From positions 1,674,001 through 1,738,000 of the forward strand of contig NC_059473.1 in NCBI RefSeq assembly GCF_018139145.2: DNA of 64,000 nt, written 5' to 3'. This DNA comes from Gymnogyps californianus (Eukaryota; Chordata; Aves; Accipitriformes; Cathartidae). Both the position numbers and the translations under genes were made by a program. This document shows positions 62,342 through 64,000 of the stretch, in pieces (position 1 is the stretch's first letter; every line of letters begins with the position of its first letter). The notes under the pieces were generated by a model that had not been told where the DNA came from, searched no databases, and saw only the letters and a list, made by a program, of their open reading frames with translations.

Positions 62342-64000
62342 ACTACTGATGGCTTTCTCTTTTTTTTTTTTTGTTTTAATCCTCCAAAGTAACCTGTCAT
62401 TTGGCTTTGATTTGGTGGACTGTGGTGGGGTCAAATGTGCTAAGATTCCCCTCCCTTGCGCTTTGCCTTGTTCTCCCTCTACTGCTTCCCCCTCCCTTTT
62501 GCAGATATGTATATGCAAAAGGCATGGGCATGCAATTAAGTGCAGACACTTGATCCTGACCTAGTGTGGGCTGCTGTCAGCAGTGGTTTTGGTGGTGTAT
62601 CAGGCAGCCGGCACAACAGTCTAAAAACCACCTGATACCCTTTGCCTCGGGGGGTGCAGCAGTTTCCATGGCAGCACAGAGAGGCCCCTTGAGCAGAGCT
62701 CTAGAGGCAGCAGCTTTCCAGGTCAGGTGGCTTCAGGTTTTTACCTCAAGCTAGAGCCTAGTTTTGAGAGCTAAAAAAAATACAAGGACCAGAGGATGAA
62801 GGCCAGTAAGAGCAAGTTGACTGTACATATTGCTTGAGTCCTCTTGACTGTATCTTGCACCAAAATATTAGTAACTCTTCCCGGGATTCTCCCCAGGATC
62901 CCTTGTGTCTCTTCAGAACCTGTTTTCTCCACCTTACTAAGGCGTTGATTGCTTTTGCTGAAGTTAAAATGCTAAATGTGTTTTTTTTCAGGCCATGCTA
63001 TGATTCAAATCATGTCAAACAAAACTATTTTCCAACACTTCTGTTACCAAGGTTTTTATTCTTCCTGCTAGTTTTTTTCACAACAAACACTGAATGCTAT
63101 AAATTCTGTTTCCAGATTCCTGTTTTACTATTAGGCTCCTGCGGCAGGAGCAGAGGTGTATGGACAATGGAATGGCTCTACAGTAAGCTGTGAGATGTCT
63201 TTACTATACAGGCTACTACAGGCTTTACCTAGATGTGAATTTCAGATTTATAAAAACAAAGGTTTTAAGTAAAATGTTCATAGCCCTTAAGATTGTAGAG
63301 AAAAGCTTTGAAAATCATGGCTAAAGTTCTTCCCAAAAGCTCAGAAGCCAGACAGCAATGAAAAAGAATTCTGCATTTCTTCTGCAAACATTTAAATATC
63401 AGGATTTATGAAAACTTGACAGTACTGTTTCAGAATACAACAACATTTTGGAGGTATTTTATAAATATTTGCAATCCTAGTCTATATGCTGTCACAGATG
63501 TAAATACAATCTTCAAAAAGCAACATTCTCTCCAGTATTTTATCCTAAACAAAGGGAAATAAAGTGTAAACAAGCCAGTGCCTTTATTTTCTCTCCCTCT
63601 AAATAAAAGCACACATTTTTCTTGTTCCACTGTAAGTGACACTGGTTGAGGTGAAGAGAAACAAACATATTCCTAAACTGTGCCTAGCTCACCAAGTATT
63701 AATGCTGTAGGTCCTTCTCAGGTCCATTTCTAGCGCTATTGACTGTAAATTGCTCCAGTCTCAGGATAAAGTAGTTTGGCTTTTTGCATACAGTAAACGA
63801 ACTATTGCAGAAGCATCCTATACATATCAGTGGCTTGATACAGTCTAGCACAGGAAAAATGCATTGTTCATTTACGGGCTTGTTTGGCATGCCTGCTGTG
63901 TAAAGGTGCAGGAAGGCCTGTCTATTCCTGCATCGGAGTTACTTTTTCCTTATCAAAGCAGGAAAATATTTCAGTTGGAGAATAGTGCCAACCAAGCCAT

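Larger units (their letters stand above)
25265..64000 (+). other. ACYP2: Presumed ACYP2 intron 3 (38.7 kb or more)
   Basis: It starts with a perfect GTAAGT donor. No match to the expected ACYP2 terminal exon was found, so the intron is inferred to leave the window. In human the last intron is also very long. It is AT-rich and repeat-poor. Supported contents are four MIR-like fragments (32.7, 33.8, 39.4 and 40.0 kb), perfect inverted repeats at 32596-32637 and 35180-35211, a G15 run at 36375, and plus-strand exon-like segments listed separately. The rest, including 25.3-32.5 kb and 52-59 kb, shows nothing I can name. A G+C-richer stretch occurs near 38040-38300. Confidence 0.6.

Noticed and set aside
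1..64000. CRISPR arrays, bacterial operons, tRNA or rRNA genes, intact retrovirus or DNA transposon
   Set aside because: None seen. Gene structure, introns, CpG islands and repeats are those of vertebrate nuclear DNA.

Overview
The window looks like vertebrate nuclear DNA, most probably from a bird or another archosaur/turtle-grade sauropsid. The two recognisable genes are split into small exons with GT-AG introns. Their 5' ends lie in CpG islands inside an AT-rich background. Interspersed repeats are sparse and old: a decayed CR1-type LINE and several MIR-like fragments, with no Alu, L1 or rodent-type SINE. The gene order matches the PSME4 - ACYP2 neighbourhood of human 2p16. The species is inferred only from repeat type and protein similarity.

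Layout. Positions 1-4187 are the first part of PSME4 intron 1 (minus strand). PSME4 coding exon 1 is at 4188-4363, inside a CpG island of about 3760-4830 that carries an ETS-type site and a 22-bp tandem duplication. About 17.8 kb then separates PSME4 from ACYP2, which is transcribed in the opposite direction (head-to-head). This spacer holds a three-copy diverged local repeat (6.25-7.94 kb), a strong G-quadruplex motif (9.67 kb), an unassigned 188-codon open frame on the minus strand (11.6-12.16 kb), a CR1 remnant (12.56-13.44 kb), a 100-bp foldback (16.34 kb) and a GC-rich patch (18.56-18.84 kb).

ACYP2 starts in a second CpG island (about 21.79-22.42 kb). Exons 1 (22147-22216), 2 (a 17-nt microexon, 22877-22893) and 3 (25155-25264) are clear, and together encode residues 1-66 of muscle-type acylphosphatase, including both catalytic residues. 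I could not find the last coding exon. The remaining 38.7 kb (25265-64000) therefore reads as intron 3, running beyond the window. It contains four MIR-like fragments, two perfect inverted repeats and a G15 run. It also holds several exon-like plus-strand segments with good splice signals that fit no gene I recognise; the best is 43388-43505.

PSME4 encodes a proteasome activator and ACYP2 a small cytosolic phosphatase. They are neighbours with no known joint pathway, and their promoters are about 17 kb apart, so a shared bidirectional promoter is not indicated. I see no operon, CRISPR array, tRNA, rRNA or intact transposon. No clearly novel system is demonstrated. The most unusual items are the 188-codon frame at 11.6-12.16 kb and the exon-like segments inside ACYP2 intron 3.
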